Assembly (NCBI GenBank): GCA_029215795.1 | Contig: JARDYH010000007.1 | Span: 66,704,763-66,768,762 of the forward strand | Source: Anniella stebbinsi | Taxonomy: Eukaryota; Chordata; Lepidosauria; Squamata; Anniellidae | Length of the DNA: 64,000 nucleotides | Direction: 5' to 3' | In this document: one piece after another, positions 23,601-36,400 of the stretch | Numbering within the stretch: the stretch's first letter is position 1 | Layout of the letters: each line of letters begins with the position of its first letter | Notes under the pieces: generated by a model | The model's database searches: none | What the model was told of the DNA's origin: nothing | The model's input: the letters and a program-made list of their open reading frames with translations, nothing else | Translations under genes and position numbers: made by a program

Positions 23601-26600
23601 GGTTGCAGGCCGGGCCGTAGTAGTGCTCCTGGCAGCGCACGCGCACCCGGTAATCCAGCGAGGCGGTGCGGCCGTGGTGCCAGAGGCCCTGCCAGCCCTC
23701 GCCTGGGTTCAGCATGCCCGAGCGAGTCACCCTCTCCATCAGCTGCCCCGCTCCTGCAGAGAGACAGGAGGTTCTCAAAGCAGCCTGGGAACCACAAGCC
23801 GGCTGGACCGGACCAAAGCGAGACTATTTAAGGAATGGCGCTTCCTATGCCGCCAAAGCAAGCAGCCCACAACCGAGGCAAGAACAGATTTCACTGCCTC
23901 TTAACGTGCAAATGGCGCAAAATCCATGCCGTTTGTGTTTTGTGGAGCGCCAGCCGCTTTTCATCCCGTTCCCCCACTCGTCTGAGTCAGATTTCTTTTT
24001 GTTTCCAAATTTTGCGCAAATTCGCCCATGCGCAAATTCGCTCTTACACCAATTTGTGCTCACAAAAACCCGCAAATCCATCCAAAATGCGCATATTCAC
24101 CCTTTAACCTGTGGGAGAAATGTGCACTTTTGGCTTTTTTTTTTTTTTTTTTACTTTGCGTACTTTTCTACTACCGAAGTTGCTCCAAATTCTAGAATGT
24201 TAGAAAAATTATTGGCAAGTTTGCAGAATGTGCCCAACTGGGGAAAAAGCCAGTCCACTGCAGGATCTGTGGGTCAGATACATACAAATCTGAACGCATT
24301 TGAATCCGTGGCAGATTCCTTTGACAACGTTACTCATAACGTGAAGGTTCCAGTCCTGACATGCCACAGGCAAGCAGATGAATAACTTGCAAGCCACAGA
24401 CAAGAAGGTGAATTATGAGCTTGGTCTCAAACCTGGAGTTTTGTGATCCCAAACGCAGCTCAAGGGTGAAGAAAAGGCCCTCAGCACATGCTCAGAGGCA
24501 TTCTTTGTCCTAATTGTGCATCAAGAGCCAGCGTGGCATAGGGGGTTAGAGGATCGGATAGGGACTCTGGAAATTCGGGTTCTAGTCTCCACTCAGCCAT
24601 GAAACTTGCTGGCTGGCTTCGGGACTTTCGGCCTAACTAATCTCATGGGGTGTTCGTGTACACATTCAGGGATTGGGGCAGAACTTTCTAGGTTTGTCCC
24701 TGCCTCTTCCACCACCATGGCCCTGGTAGGGGAGACAGAGGAGACCCTTACCTTGGCTGGTGACATCCGTGGCATTGGCCGCATGCCAGGCTTCCAGAAC
24801 CAACGAGTACGAGCGCTAGAAGGAACGAGGCAAAAGGTTACCGGAGAAGAGAGTTTTCATGCCGGTCTTGGCCCGCAATGTTTCCCAAAGACTGAGTACG
24901 GGGAAGGAACAGGAAAAGGGACGCTGCCTTTTCAGCAGCCATGCCAGGAAATTGGGGATCTGGGGCTAAAGAGCAGGAATCAGGGGGCAAACAGGTGTAC
25001 CCATTTCAGAGATGTTGCAACTGAGGCACGAGAAGATGAGGTGCCAGGAAAAGAAAAGGGAAGTGTCCGAGCCTCTGGGGTCCCAACACCACAAACGCAC
25101 ATCCTTAGCATGTTACAAATCAATCTGCGAGCCAACCGCAAGATGAGAGAGATGTCAGTAACCATTGCGCGGTTTCTCCAGTCCCAGCTGTAACCCTTAG
25201 CCCCCCCCACCACCACCACCACCCTGAAACTGGGAAGAAGATCCAGAAATATATTGGCTGCATTTCTCACAAATTCTTTCTGCCCACACACAGATCCAAT
25301 TTTGGCAAAAGAGAGAAAGGGGGAGCCGAAGGCAATATCGCCTCCCAGCTGCCCCGGTGGGAAACCCAGCTTGCTTACAAGCAATGCAGCTGGAGAATCA
25401 GGCCCCAGGCATAATCCCATGCTCCGGATCCTTTTTTTTTCCTGCTCACACAGAAGCCTGAATCTGAAATTGAATCAGATCCATTGAGACAGAACTCAAG
25501 TTGGGCTTGTGTGGAAAGCACACTGCAATCCCAGCCCGAAAATCTGTTTTGTGAGACTCCGCCACGCTTGAAAATCATACGGATGCAAATAGACTGAGAA
25601 AGTTGTGTGCCTGCTCCTGCAAATGGTCACGGTTTCAGACTGGGAAATAATGTTTTAAAAAACCTTTGCATAAGTTATAACGCACAGTAACAGACAGCAG
25701 AGTCTGAAAGAGACCTGGGTTGAAATCCCCCTTTCTTTCTCTCTGGGCTCTGGCAACACTGGGTGACCTTCTTTCTGCCTTCTGTAAAATGGGAACTACG
25801 GCATCATCCCACACAAGGGTGTTGTGAGGGCAAACGCAGCCCGGAGATTAAAGTGTGGTACAAAATAGCAAAGTGTGAGGTCCATTACACTTTCAAAATA
25901 CCTGGCGGGGTGGGAGGGACTCTTCTGCTTGGTGTAATGTTCTGTGAGGCTCTAAAGCCTTTCTACTTCCCACCTCACTGCTAAGTCCATTCAACAAAAG
26001 GTCTGCTTCAATGGCTTTGAGGCTCTCATATCACTTATTTTATTTTATTTGAAGCATTTTCGCCCAACAAGGCTCCCAGACTGGCATACACATAATCCTG
26101 CCCACAGGTTTACAATCTCAAAAGACACAGCATGCAAGGAAAAGGGAACGGGGAGGGAAGAGGGGGGGAAATAATTAAGTTTTTCGGCACGGCTGGTGAA
26201 ATGACCGTGGTTCCCCTCTCAGCTCCCTCAATAAAGCCTGCTGGAATGGCTGCTGGTGGTGTGAGCTGAGGGAGGAGGATCCTTCACAGGGAATCAAAAT
26301 GTAAGCTACTACCTACAGACGCCAGGGAGAGCTAATGAGGCATCCACCAGAGTATGGAGCCATATGAAATACACACACCAAGACCTTTCCCCTGCTATCT
26401 GCCAGGTACTATCGTAGAGAGAGACATACAGCCTGAATGTCTGGCAAAAACTTATTATTATCTATTTATTTGTTACTTATATTTATATTCTGCCTTTCCT
26501 CCAATGATCCTCCGCTCCGTTTAATCCTCACAACAACCCTGTGAGGTAGGTTAAGCTGAGAAACAGTGACTGGCCCAAGGTCACCCAGTGAGCTTCATGG

Positions 26601-29600
26601 CTGAGTGAGGACCTGAACCCGGATCTCCATAGTCCAATGCTCTAACCACTACACCACACCGGCTCATGATGCTCTATGGGTGCAGAGTGGTGCCTCTCTA
26701 TCCCTTGGTGTCTCTATGGTGAAAACGGCATTGGGCATTGTGGTGGGGGAAGCTGCCCCATTTTAGACTGGAAGTGCCAATCAGCACTAATTATGTGTGA
26801 CTCTAGCCTTATCTATCTCTATGGGTGCCATCCCCTGCTCCCCAGACTCTGCCCACTTGTCAATCTCACTCAGTTTGGTCTCCCAGCAGTGGTACTCCAG
26901 GGTCTCCAGAAGAGAAAAGAGGGGGGGTCTTCATATCAGAGGCAGCTACTTGATCTTTTTAAGGGGAGATGCCCAGGGACAGGACCTGGGACTTGCTGCA
27001 TGCAAAAGAGGGGCTCTACCACTGGGCTGCTTGTTCCCTTAAAAATAAAGATTCTAGTCCTCATGATTCGGAATAAAAGTGCTGATTGAAATCCGACCAT
27101 AGGATGCCAGGCTTTTACGCCACCTATTCCAGCCAATCCCACTTTGTATTTTTCTGAGAACCATATAGTCCTGCATTTATTTATTTTATGGAACACATAC
27201 GTGTAAATCAATGCCATTAAAACTCTTAATAGTTGCCACAGAGGGAGTCAGCTCTTGCCTGACGCGGCTTACCAAAACCCTCTGGCACTCGAATCTCTCT
27301 CTTTTCCAGAAAGGAAGGAGCCGGGCGAGTCTGTTGCAACAAAAGCAACACAAGAGTCTTGTGGCATCTGAAAGATGAATGCGCTGGCGATGGCAGAAGC
27401 TTTCGTGGACTATAGCCAACCTCGTCCGAGGAAACTCCGGCGAACACGTCATGCACGTGATGAAGTCCGTGAAAGCTCCTGCTGTAATTCATGCGCTCCT
27501 CTTTCCAGCAGGCTTCCCCGCCCTGCTGCCCCCCAGATGTGTTGGACTGCAACTCCCATCATCCCCAGCTCACATAGCCAATGCCTTAGATGGTTCATGG
27601 AGAGGTCGAGCGACGGCCGTGAAGCAGGAGGGCTAAATGAGCTCTGTGCTTGCAGCGCCGGGCTGAGAGATGCTCTTAGACTAGTATTAAATACCCTAAA
27701 AGGCAGCCTTCCCCAACCAAGAGCTTTCCAGATATGCTGGACTGCAACTCCTATCATCCCCAGCAGGCAACTGGGGATAATGGGAGACGCAGTCCAACAC
27801 ATATGGAGGGCACCAGGTTGGGGGAAGCTGCTTTAAGCTGCCACAGGACTCTTTGTTATTTTTTGCATATACGTCTTGGCAAAGCAGACCTGTCAGGGCA
27901 GGGCAGCGTCAGGAAACATCTCTCCTCCCTTGGAGACTGAGGAGCGGGATGCTCCCAGACTGAACAATCAGTCTGGCCACCACCGCCTCCAGGGTCTTCA
28001 GCTTCCCTTTGGGGATGAGCCTGGGAAGCAGAGGCCTGGGGTCAGCCCTGCCATGGGGCAGGTGTGGGGCTGCCCCCTAAACCCGGAGTGAGGAACCAGA
28101 TGTTCCAGATGTAGCTGGACTACATCTCTCATCATCCCTGACCGTACTGGCTGGAGCTGATGCCCCAGAGGGCCAGACTTGAAACAATGGTTGGAAGTTG
28201 CAAGGAAGCCAGTGTGGTGGAGCGGTTAGAGTGTCGGACCGGGACTCAGGAGATCCGGGTTCGAGTCCCCATCTGGCCCAGAAGTTCACCGGGTGATTTT
28301 GTGCCAGCCATGGACTCTCAGCCTAACTTACCTCACAGGGTTGTTGTGAGGATAAAATGGAGAGGAAGAAGACCATGTAAGCTGCTTGGGTTCCTTGCGA
28401 GAGGAAAAAGGGCAGGATAGAAATGCAAGACATGCAATAAATAAATAAACATCAGGAGAAATGTCTTTGCAGCGAGGGCTGTTTGGCAGTGGGACAGGAT
28501 TATTCCTGTTCACTGGAGATATTTAAGCAGAGACTGGGCGACCATCTCTCAGGGATGTTGTAGCTCAGGGAGGGCCAGCTTGTGGCCCTCCAGATGTTCT
28601 GACCTACATACATATCTGGAGAGCCAAATTTGGCCACCTCTGTTGTAGCTGCATCCTGCATAGCAGAGCCGGCACTGATCTGGGGGTGGGGGTGGACTAG
28701 ATGATCTCTGAGATCCTGCAGCTTCCATTCTTTGTTAAGCACTCTGAGCGCATGTGTGCGTGATGAAAGAAAGAAAGATTTTAAACCGATGTTCAATCTG
28801 TCCGGAAAGTTTAATCTCCCAGAACTGAATCTGAATATTCTGAAGGCTCAGACCTAGAATCCCCAAGCATGCGCAGAGTGCCTTTTCTTCATCTCCCCTG
28901 AACCTCGTCAACTGGAACTTCCGGGTTAGAGGAGGTGACCTCTGAACGAACGATGGGAGATGCAGTGCTTAATTAAAAGACGATGGGCGTTGCCAGTGGT
29001 TAATTAGAAATGACGGCAGTTCCCAGTGGTCAGTTAAAACAGTAACCTCTGGAAAGTGAGAAGATTCAAGCACTGTGGACAGCAGTGTCCGGCCCATGGC
29101 AGATCCCAGCCGCAAAGCTCAGCTGGAGATGGAGTGACAGGACTGCGGCCGGGCGGAGCGAATCCAAAGCGTTCAGTCATCGTCTGGGGCGGGGAGGGGA
29201 GGGGAGGAGCACACGCCGAAGGGAGGGAAGTGACTTTGCATCAATTAAGGAGAGAGGCTTTAATTAAGTTATTTATCTCCTGATCTCATTTCTCTTCCCT
29301 GTTCTCCCCTCCCCCCCTTGGGAGGGAAGGGCAGAATAAGACAAAGAGCTGACGGAGGGGGAAGGGAGAAAGCGCAGTCTCGCTTGTAGCCCTGGAAATT
29401 CCCAGAGAGGTGGGGGGGGGAGAGAGGCGAGGGGGGGCATGATGGACTCACCTTTCCGCTGCGCACGGCATCTTTGCGTCCCGAGACACCTTTTCTGCAA
29501 GTTCATTCCCAGGTCCCTAAAGTGCAGCCGTCCCTAACCCGGCGCCCAATGGATGTGTTGGACTGCAACACCCATCATCCCCAGCTGGTTGAAGGGATGG

Positions 29601-30406
29601 TGAGAGTTGTAATCCAACACATCTGGAGGGCACCGGGTTGGGGAAGGCTTCTTTAGAGCATGCAGACATGAGGATCTGGTACTCGGCACGCGTTTAGGGG
29701 CACTCACTTTATTTTTTATTTCTTCCCCCCCCCCCGAATTATTAATTTTACAAAGACAAAGAAAAAAGAGAGGAGAAAGGGGGGGGGGGGGAGAAAACTA
29801 AATCAAATTTAAGTCTAGCTGTTGACAGAGGATAGTAGATTTAATGCATTTTCCCCCACGTTACCTTACAGGCAAAAAATCTGGGTGGAATCCCTTGGCT
29901 GCTTGGAGCACTGGGGCCCTGGCAGCTGCCCAAGGATGCCAGGTTCTGGCGCTGGCCCAGTTTGCATTGACAAACCTTGGGCCTGGGCCTGGACCCAACT
30001 GGATACGTCCAAAATTGTTTCCCAAACGATCCAGAGACGGATGGAATGGGTTGGAGCTGTTACCCAGAGCTCAAGTACCCCACGCATTTGGGCGATGTGC
30101 CCCCAGTTAGGAAGGGAGGGAGGCCTTTGGGGAGGGTCAAAGGTCAGCCATGCTCAGTGACCTTTCCCAGGGCCGGAGGAGAGAAACGGGTGGCTAGCCC
30201 AAACCCAGGTGGACGTAACGGAAATGGGCTGCCATGATTAATCGGACCATTTTTCTTTGAAATCAATTAAAACGAGATGCTCCGGAATATCACTAAAATA
30301 ACCAGGCAGCAAATTTTATTTATGTCATTCTTTAAAACAAGGCATTACGACGCCTGCAAGGGGTAAGAAGCCTCTTGAGGGGCCCTATCCCCCCCCGCTC
30401 GGCCAG

Positions 30407-30470
<64 letters not shown>

Positions 30471-33400
30471 AGGGAAAGCTTCTCGCCAGGCAATGCGCGT
30501 TCCGACAAGCATGTGCCTTGTCAAATCAAACATGGCGTGCCTGCTTCCTGCTCTAGAACAATTGCTTTTACCCGTATGCAAATCATAATCCATCGATTAC
30601 AATTTCTTCACTCGGGTGACAGCTGTAATTCAGATCAGCATGCCCCAGGAGACCTTGAGATACGGAGTTTAAACAGGCCCCAGGACGAGAAAGCAAGTTC
30701 GGATCCTGCAGACGTAGCAAAGTGAAAATATAGGGCTTAGGTAATGCTACAGAGTGCCTTCCCCAACTGGGGCCCTCCAGATGTGCTAGACTACAACTCC
30801 CAGAATTCCCTGGCTGTATTCCAACACATCTGGAAGGCACCAGGTTGAGGACTCTTAAGCAGAGGGGGATTTATGGTCTCCATTTGAGGCCCAACTTCAA
30901 GACACTCACACCTACAAAAAAGGGGTCATTGGCATACATTTTCCCAGGGACCCATTTCTCAGGGCAGAGCTCCTCTGTGGGTTCCAATCAAGTGATAAGA
31001 ATGAAGTGCCTTTGAGCATGTGCAAAGTGTCTTTCCCTTCTCACACGTGCCAGAGGTGAGCACTGCACCAGCCCTCTTCTCTTTAAAAACTAAGCACTGC
31101 ACTCCTATCCCAAATGTAAACGCAGAGCACACGGTGTGATTGAAAGTTCTATGACCGGCCGTCATCACCCTGGGTCCATGTTTTGTATTCTGGCCCTTTC
31201 AAAATCAGAAAGCGAAAGAAGGAGCCAAAACTGGATGGGTGGCGATTTGAGAAGACATCGCCGTCTCCGCTAGAATACAGATCTACAAGGAAGGCCACCT
31301 CACACTGTGAGAATGCAGGCCACCAAATCCAGATCCTATTCTTTAAAGGTTCTTGTGCCTTTAAGAAGCGCTTTGACGGGAGAGTTTGGCCGCAGTGCAA
31401 CTTTCCCTTTCACCATGCTGCAGTAAGAGGAGAAGATGCACGGGAAACAATTCTCCTTTCCAAGCCACTCTTAAAGGGACAGGCACACCCCTCTGCCCAG
31501 CATGTCCTGGGAATTCTGAATCCAGTACCAGCTCTATCTTTTTCATTTCCTCCGGACCTTTGAGACTGTAGGGCAGAGATGGGTCTCTTGCTGCTCAGAT
31601 GTCACCCTCCAATTCCCATCGAGACAACAGCATCACACACTTAATTAATTAGAATAAGGAAATCAGAAACACACCCACCCACCCCTCTGTGTTTCTGGCA
31701 TCAGAGACACCAAGACAGAAGCCCCAGAAATCAATAAATTACCATGCAGCCGGTTTATACAGGAGCTGCTCTTTCCCAATTTATAATCTGAGCGAGATTC
31801 AGCATCTGCCTCAGTTCCCCCCAGGGGACAAGAGTGTAAGCAAAGTCCATCTGGCTCCTGCTGTCCTCTTGCTTTCTCCTGCTCCCTTCCCCCTGCCAGA
31901 ACACCTGGGTCCCTCTCTGGAGAAAGGAGATAGCTCCAATTTCAGAGTTTAAACCCTGCTCCCACCCACACCCATCTCAGGAAAAAAAACCTTCAAGAGG
32001 AGAACAACTTCTTTCTTTTTTCTTGTTTTTTTTATTTATTTTTTTAGAGGAGAGGAAAAAACCTCTCCAATTTGTTGTAAGGGAGCAGGGAAGGGTATGC
32101 ACACTTGCAGGTTTCACTGAATGCTACGTCGGTCTAACATGGCATGACCAAGCATTCTATGAAATCTTAAAGCTTGCATACTGGCTTCAGTTAAATGATG
32201 GAAAGATATTTCCCTTTCTTTGAATCTCTTCCTACCCTTTAGAGTTCCTGGTTTCTATTCTTAGCTCTGGGAGGAGAAAGCTGCCTAGTGGCAAGAGCGG
32301 CAGGGAGGTAGGGCTCAGCTTTGGTGCAAGGGAAGTTGGCCTCTGGGCATATGCAGGGTTCTGTTCCTCATCACCACTGAACAGTAGCAGCCACAAAGTG
32401 CTGTGAGCTCGAGGACCTCCCTGCTGAGAAATTCACAACTCTGCGCCCCCCCCCCCCACCAGCCCCTGCCCGGCAGCCCCACCAAGACAAGCAACCAGCG
32501 GCCCCCTTACCGGCCAGGCAAAGTTGAAAGGGACCACCATCCTGTTGGCATGATCTGCTTGCTTCTGGTGACTGACGGAGAAAACGTTGCCCCCGAGGAC
32601 TGGGGTGGTGACGGCGCCCAGGACGCAGGGCCCTTCTGGCAGGGCTCGAAACTGGTACTCCTTGAGGCAGGCCCGGAAGAAGGTCTGACACTGCTCTGCC
32701 ACGGGGCATGGAGGGTCCAGCCCTCCGCGGCAGCACCGCCCATCGGCCAGCACCCCTTTCTCATTGCGCATGGAGCGGATTTGTAGCTCGAAGGTTCCCA
32801 TCGCTTCAGGGACCTGGAGAGGCAGAGCGAGACACAGAGGCGAGTGGGACGCAAGGCCGGGACTCCCCCCCCCACATATTACAATCAACGTCTGCTCCCC
32901 CCCCAAGTGCCACCTCCGAGGGAGGCTTGGAGGGTAGCGACAAGGGACATGGCCTGCTTACTGGCAACCCCACGACTGTGGGATGAGCTCCCCACTCAGG
33001 CCTGCCTGGCAGCGACACGGTCATCTTTTTAGCATCAGGCTAAAACTGTCCTCTGCTTGCGAGGCATTCAACGGCATATCGTGGGTCATTTATATAAGCC
33101 ATTTCAACAGGTCTGATGTTTTACTGAAATTGTTTTTAGCTGTCTAAATTGTTTTAAATTTTGCATATTTATATTTTTTAATGCTATATATTTATGCCGT
33201 GTCTTATTACCTTTTGAAGTGATGTAAAACGCCCAGCGAGCTTCAGCTATTGGGCCGTATAGAAACAAAATAAATAATAACAATAACAACCTAAGCCTCT
33301 CCCGACGTGTTGGACTGCGACTCCCAGCATCCACAGCCAGCTTTGATGGCTGTGGATGCTGGGAGTTGTAGTCCAACACGTCGGGAGAGGCCCAGGTTGA

Positions 33401-36400
33401 GAAAGGTTGCATCAAAAAGCCGTCAACAGAATCCACACCCCACAGCCTCGGAAAGACGGTGTGTCAACAGCATGCCAATCACAACTATGTGACTGCGGCT
33501 CTTGCAGATCAGAACATCAAGGTCCATGGAGTCAAATGTTCTGTTGCCAGAACCAGCTAGCCAGGTGCCTCAGCGTGTTCATAAGCAGGAAAGGAGAAAA
33601 AAACACTCCCCCCCCTCCTTTCTTTCTAAAAAGGCACCTCTGTCTCTTCTCCCGTTGTACAGGCATGCCTGGCATTTCAACACATGACCACCCACATCCT
33701 CAGTGGAAATCATGCCCCTAGCTCTGGCTATTTGGCCGGGATCGGGTTTAATTTGGAACAGAGGCCTGGCCTCGGAAGAACTTCTGAACAGCAGGGCTCA
33801 AGAGTTACGTGAAGGGCATCATTATGGAAAGGGTGCCTCTGAGCACAGGAAGAATGCATTTCCCGATCTACAGCCACGGCATGTGTTTGACATGAGTGGC
33901 AGGGTTTTGAGATCTCTGAGCGTGTGCAGAGATGCTCTTTCACTAGCATCCCAGTCTTTCGCACACACGCTGTGTACACCCTCTGGCAAACGAGCAATTT
34001 CCAGAGCCCCCCCTAATACTTCCATTCGGGCTATTCGTTAACAGACCACCTCTCTGCACATGCTCAGAGAGCTAAAATATAAGAAACAAAGAGGGGGGGG
34101 AAAGGAAGAGCAAGGCTCAAGCTTGCATGGAAATGGTACTCACTAATATCGAACGTGTGTTTGGGACTGTGGGTAGGGAAATGCACTCGGGTTATATTCA
34201 GAGGCACCCTTTCCTGTAACTGTCATGTAACTGGCACTCAAATCAGATTCTGGGGCTGGGACTTTGTTTGAAATTAGCCCTGATTCCAGATGTTGGTCAC
34301 CAGGTCTTCCCACCTTGGGTGCGAGAAGGTTTGACCCCAGAATTTAAGGCCAATCCGACATCCCACTTAAAAACCAGCAACTAAGAATGTCTGCTTCGTT
34401 GCAAGGGAAAGGGATGTACTCAGACTAGCAGAGGAGGGGTGGAAATTCTCCCACCTCCTTCTGTGCCCATAGCTGGGGAGGCAGGATCCGCTCCCCCACC
34501 CCACCCTGATGAGGAAATCCATCTTCCCCAGGGGATGCAGGGCGCTGCTGGAATTCAGGCAGGCAGGATTTCACCTCTGCACTCCTGTTTTGCTGAGGGG
34601 CCTGTTGGGAGGGCGGTTTCTCTCCCTGCCCTTTGCGTTCACCAGATGTGGAGCGCTGACGATGGCAGGGGCTGCCAAGTCCTGGCACCCAGGGGGGCTC
34701 ACAGTCCACCCACTCGACATCCCCCCCTCCTGCCCACGCCGCCAAACTCCGCTGCAAACTCTGCGGCCTCAGAAAGATCAACGCGTCGTGGTGAGGGAAG
34801 ATGACGCATTCCTCAAAAGATGCACAACAGGACTCGCAGCCTTTGTTTGCAGAAAATTCATCCGTGGGCAGGATCCGGAGCCTTGCTGGAAAATCCAGGC
34901 AGTCCCCCAGGTCCCTCCCTCCTTCCTGCTGATTAACAGGGAACCAATCCACTGGGATGTTCATTTATGAGAAAATGTGTAAGCAGCCTTTCCTTCCTAG
35001 CAAGCACCCCCCCCCCCGCCCCCCAAGGTGGTATACAAAAACAAAACATTAAAACCAAACTTTCAATGATGTGGAAAACAGAGCAAATAAACGGATGAAT
35101 GCATCATGAGAGGAAAACTGAGTTTTCACATATGAAAAACCCAGTCAAAAAGAACAATTTTCATTGCCTGCCTGAAACTAAGCAGAGATACAGTGGGGGG
35201 GGGGAGAGAAGATCACAACCTATAGGCAGGTTCTCCTCCAGATGTGCAATTGAAATGAATGGGCAATGGATGAGCACTTTTCCACATCTTGCCTGGGAGG
35301 TGCGCGAGTCCTCTTGCGCATCGCCCTGACATCCTGCACAGAAGAACCAATCAGTGGACTGCGCCCCATTCATCGGACAGGTCTCCTACTTTTTAATGGC
35401 ACCCAAACCTCTCCACTCGAGAAACACACCTCGGCGCAGACCTGGCTGGCTCCCAATCAAGGCGTTTGCTTCTCCAAAGCTTCCCTAACCTGCTCTAACA
35501 TTTTGGGCTTGCTGGCAGTCCTGGGGCGAAAGCACTGGAATCGGGTGACTGTTTCCCTCCGAGTCGACAGAGGCAGCTGTCTCTGGGGTGGAGCACAGCA
35601 GCTGCTGAACCACCCCACCGCAGCAGCTTTCACTGAGAAACCAAGCGAGATCCCACACCCTCTTGTCACCCCAGGGGGGAAACACTGGGAGGTCACAGGA
35701 GTTTCAGCATGGAAGTTCCCTGGACTTCACTTTGCGGAGGGGGGGGGGCTGGGTTCGAAAGGCTCCAGGTTCCCCTAAAGAAAAGACCCACCACCTCCCC
35801 GGGCCCAGTGAGACAGTGACAGTGGGAGAAGGAGAGGTGTGCAGCAGCTGCCACACTGCCATGCGTACGCCAAGCCCCATGGCAGGATCAACACCAAAGA
35901 CACCTTTGCAGCACTATAGACCCCTCCCTGGGCAACCCCGAGAACTGTGGTTCTGAGAGGGGGGGGTCTGGGGGAAACACCCACGGAGAATTCTTGCCCC
36001 TTCATCAAACTACAAACTTCTTTGGCAGGGAAGGGGAAGCTAGTCGTTGCACCAGGACGGAATAAAACTGAGACATGTTTTGGGGGAAGAAATCACATTT
36101 TGACAGCGTAACGCTGGGCATGTTTAGGTAGAAGCGAGTCGCATCAGGTTCCGTGGGAAGTGTCCTTAAGAGATGACAGTCCGGTCCCCAGGGCCCCTTG
36201 GATGGGGTGCGACTGAATCAGACAAGAGCGTGCTACGACCCCAGACGCCCCCTCCAAGAAACCATCCTCCGGTCCCCTCCTTCAGCCCAGGGTGGAGAGG
36301 CAGAGAAGGAGCTCAGAGCCCTGCAGGGCGTCTTTGCCCCCATAGAGTGCCTGCCCCATAGATGCCCGTCAGCATGCGGCCAGCCTCGGAGATGCAGCAC

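Larger units (their letters stand above)
24816..32510 (-). other. Intron 2 of the Jagged-class gene (largest after intron 1)
   Basis: This 7.7 kb intron carries many repeats listed separately, plus two repeat-free stretches that look regulatory: a TTAATTA-bearing tandem array at 28930-29045 and a motif-rich stretch at 30225-30740. No additional exon with EGF or other domain signature is visible. Confidence 0.7.

Noticed and set aside
28205..28280. A tRNA gene, suggested by A- and B-box sequences
   Set aside because: The boxes belong to the head of a tRNA-derived SINE with its LINE-like tail. I cannot draw a full cloverleaf with anticodon and acceptor stems.
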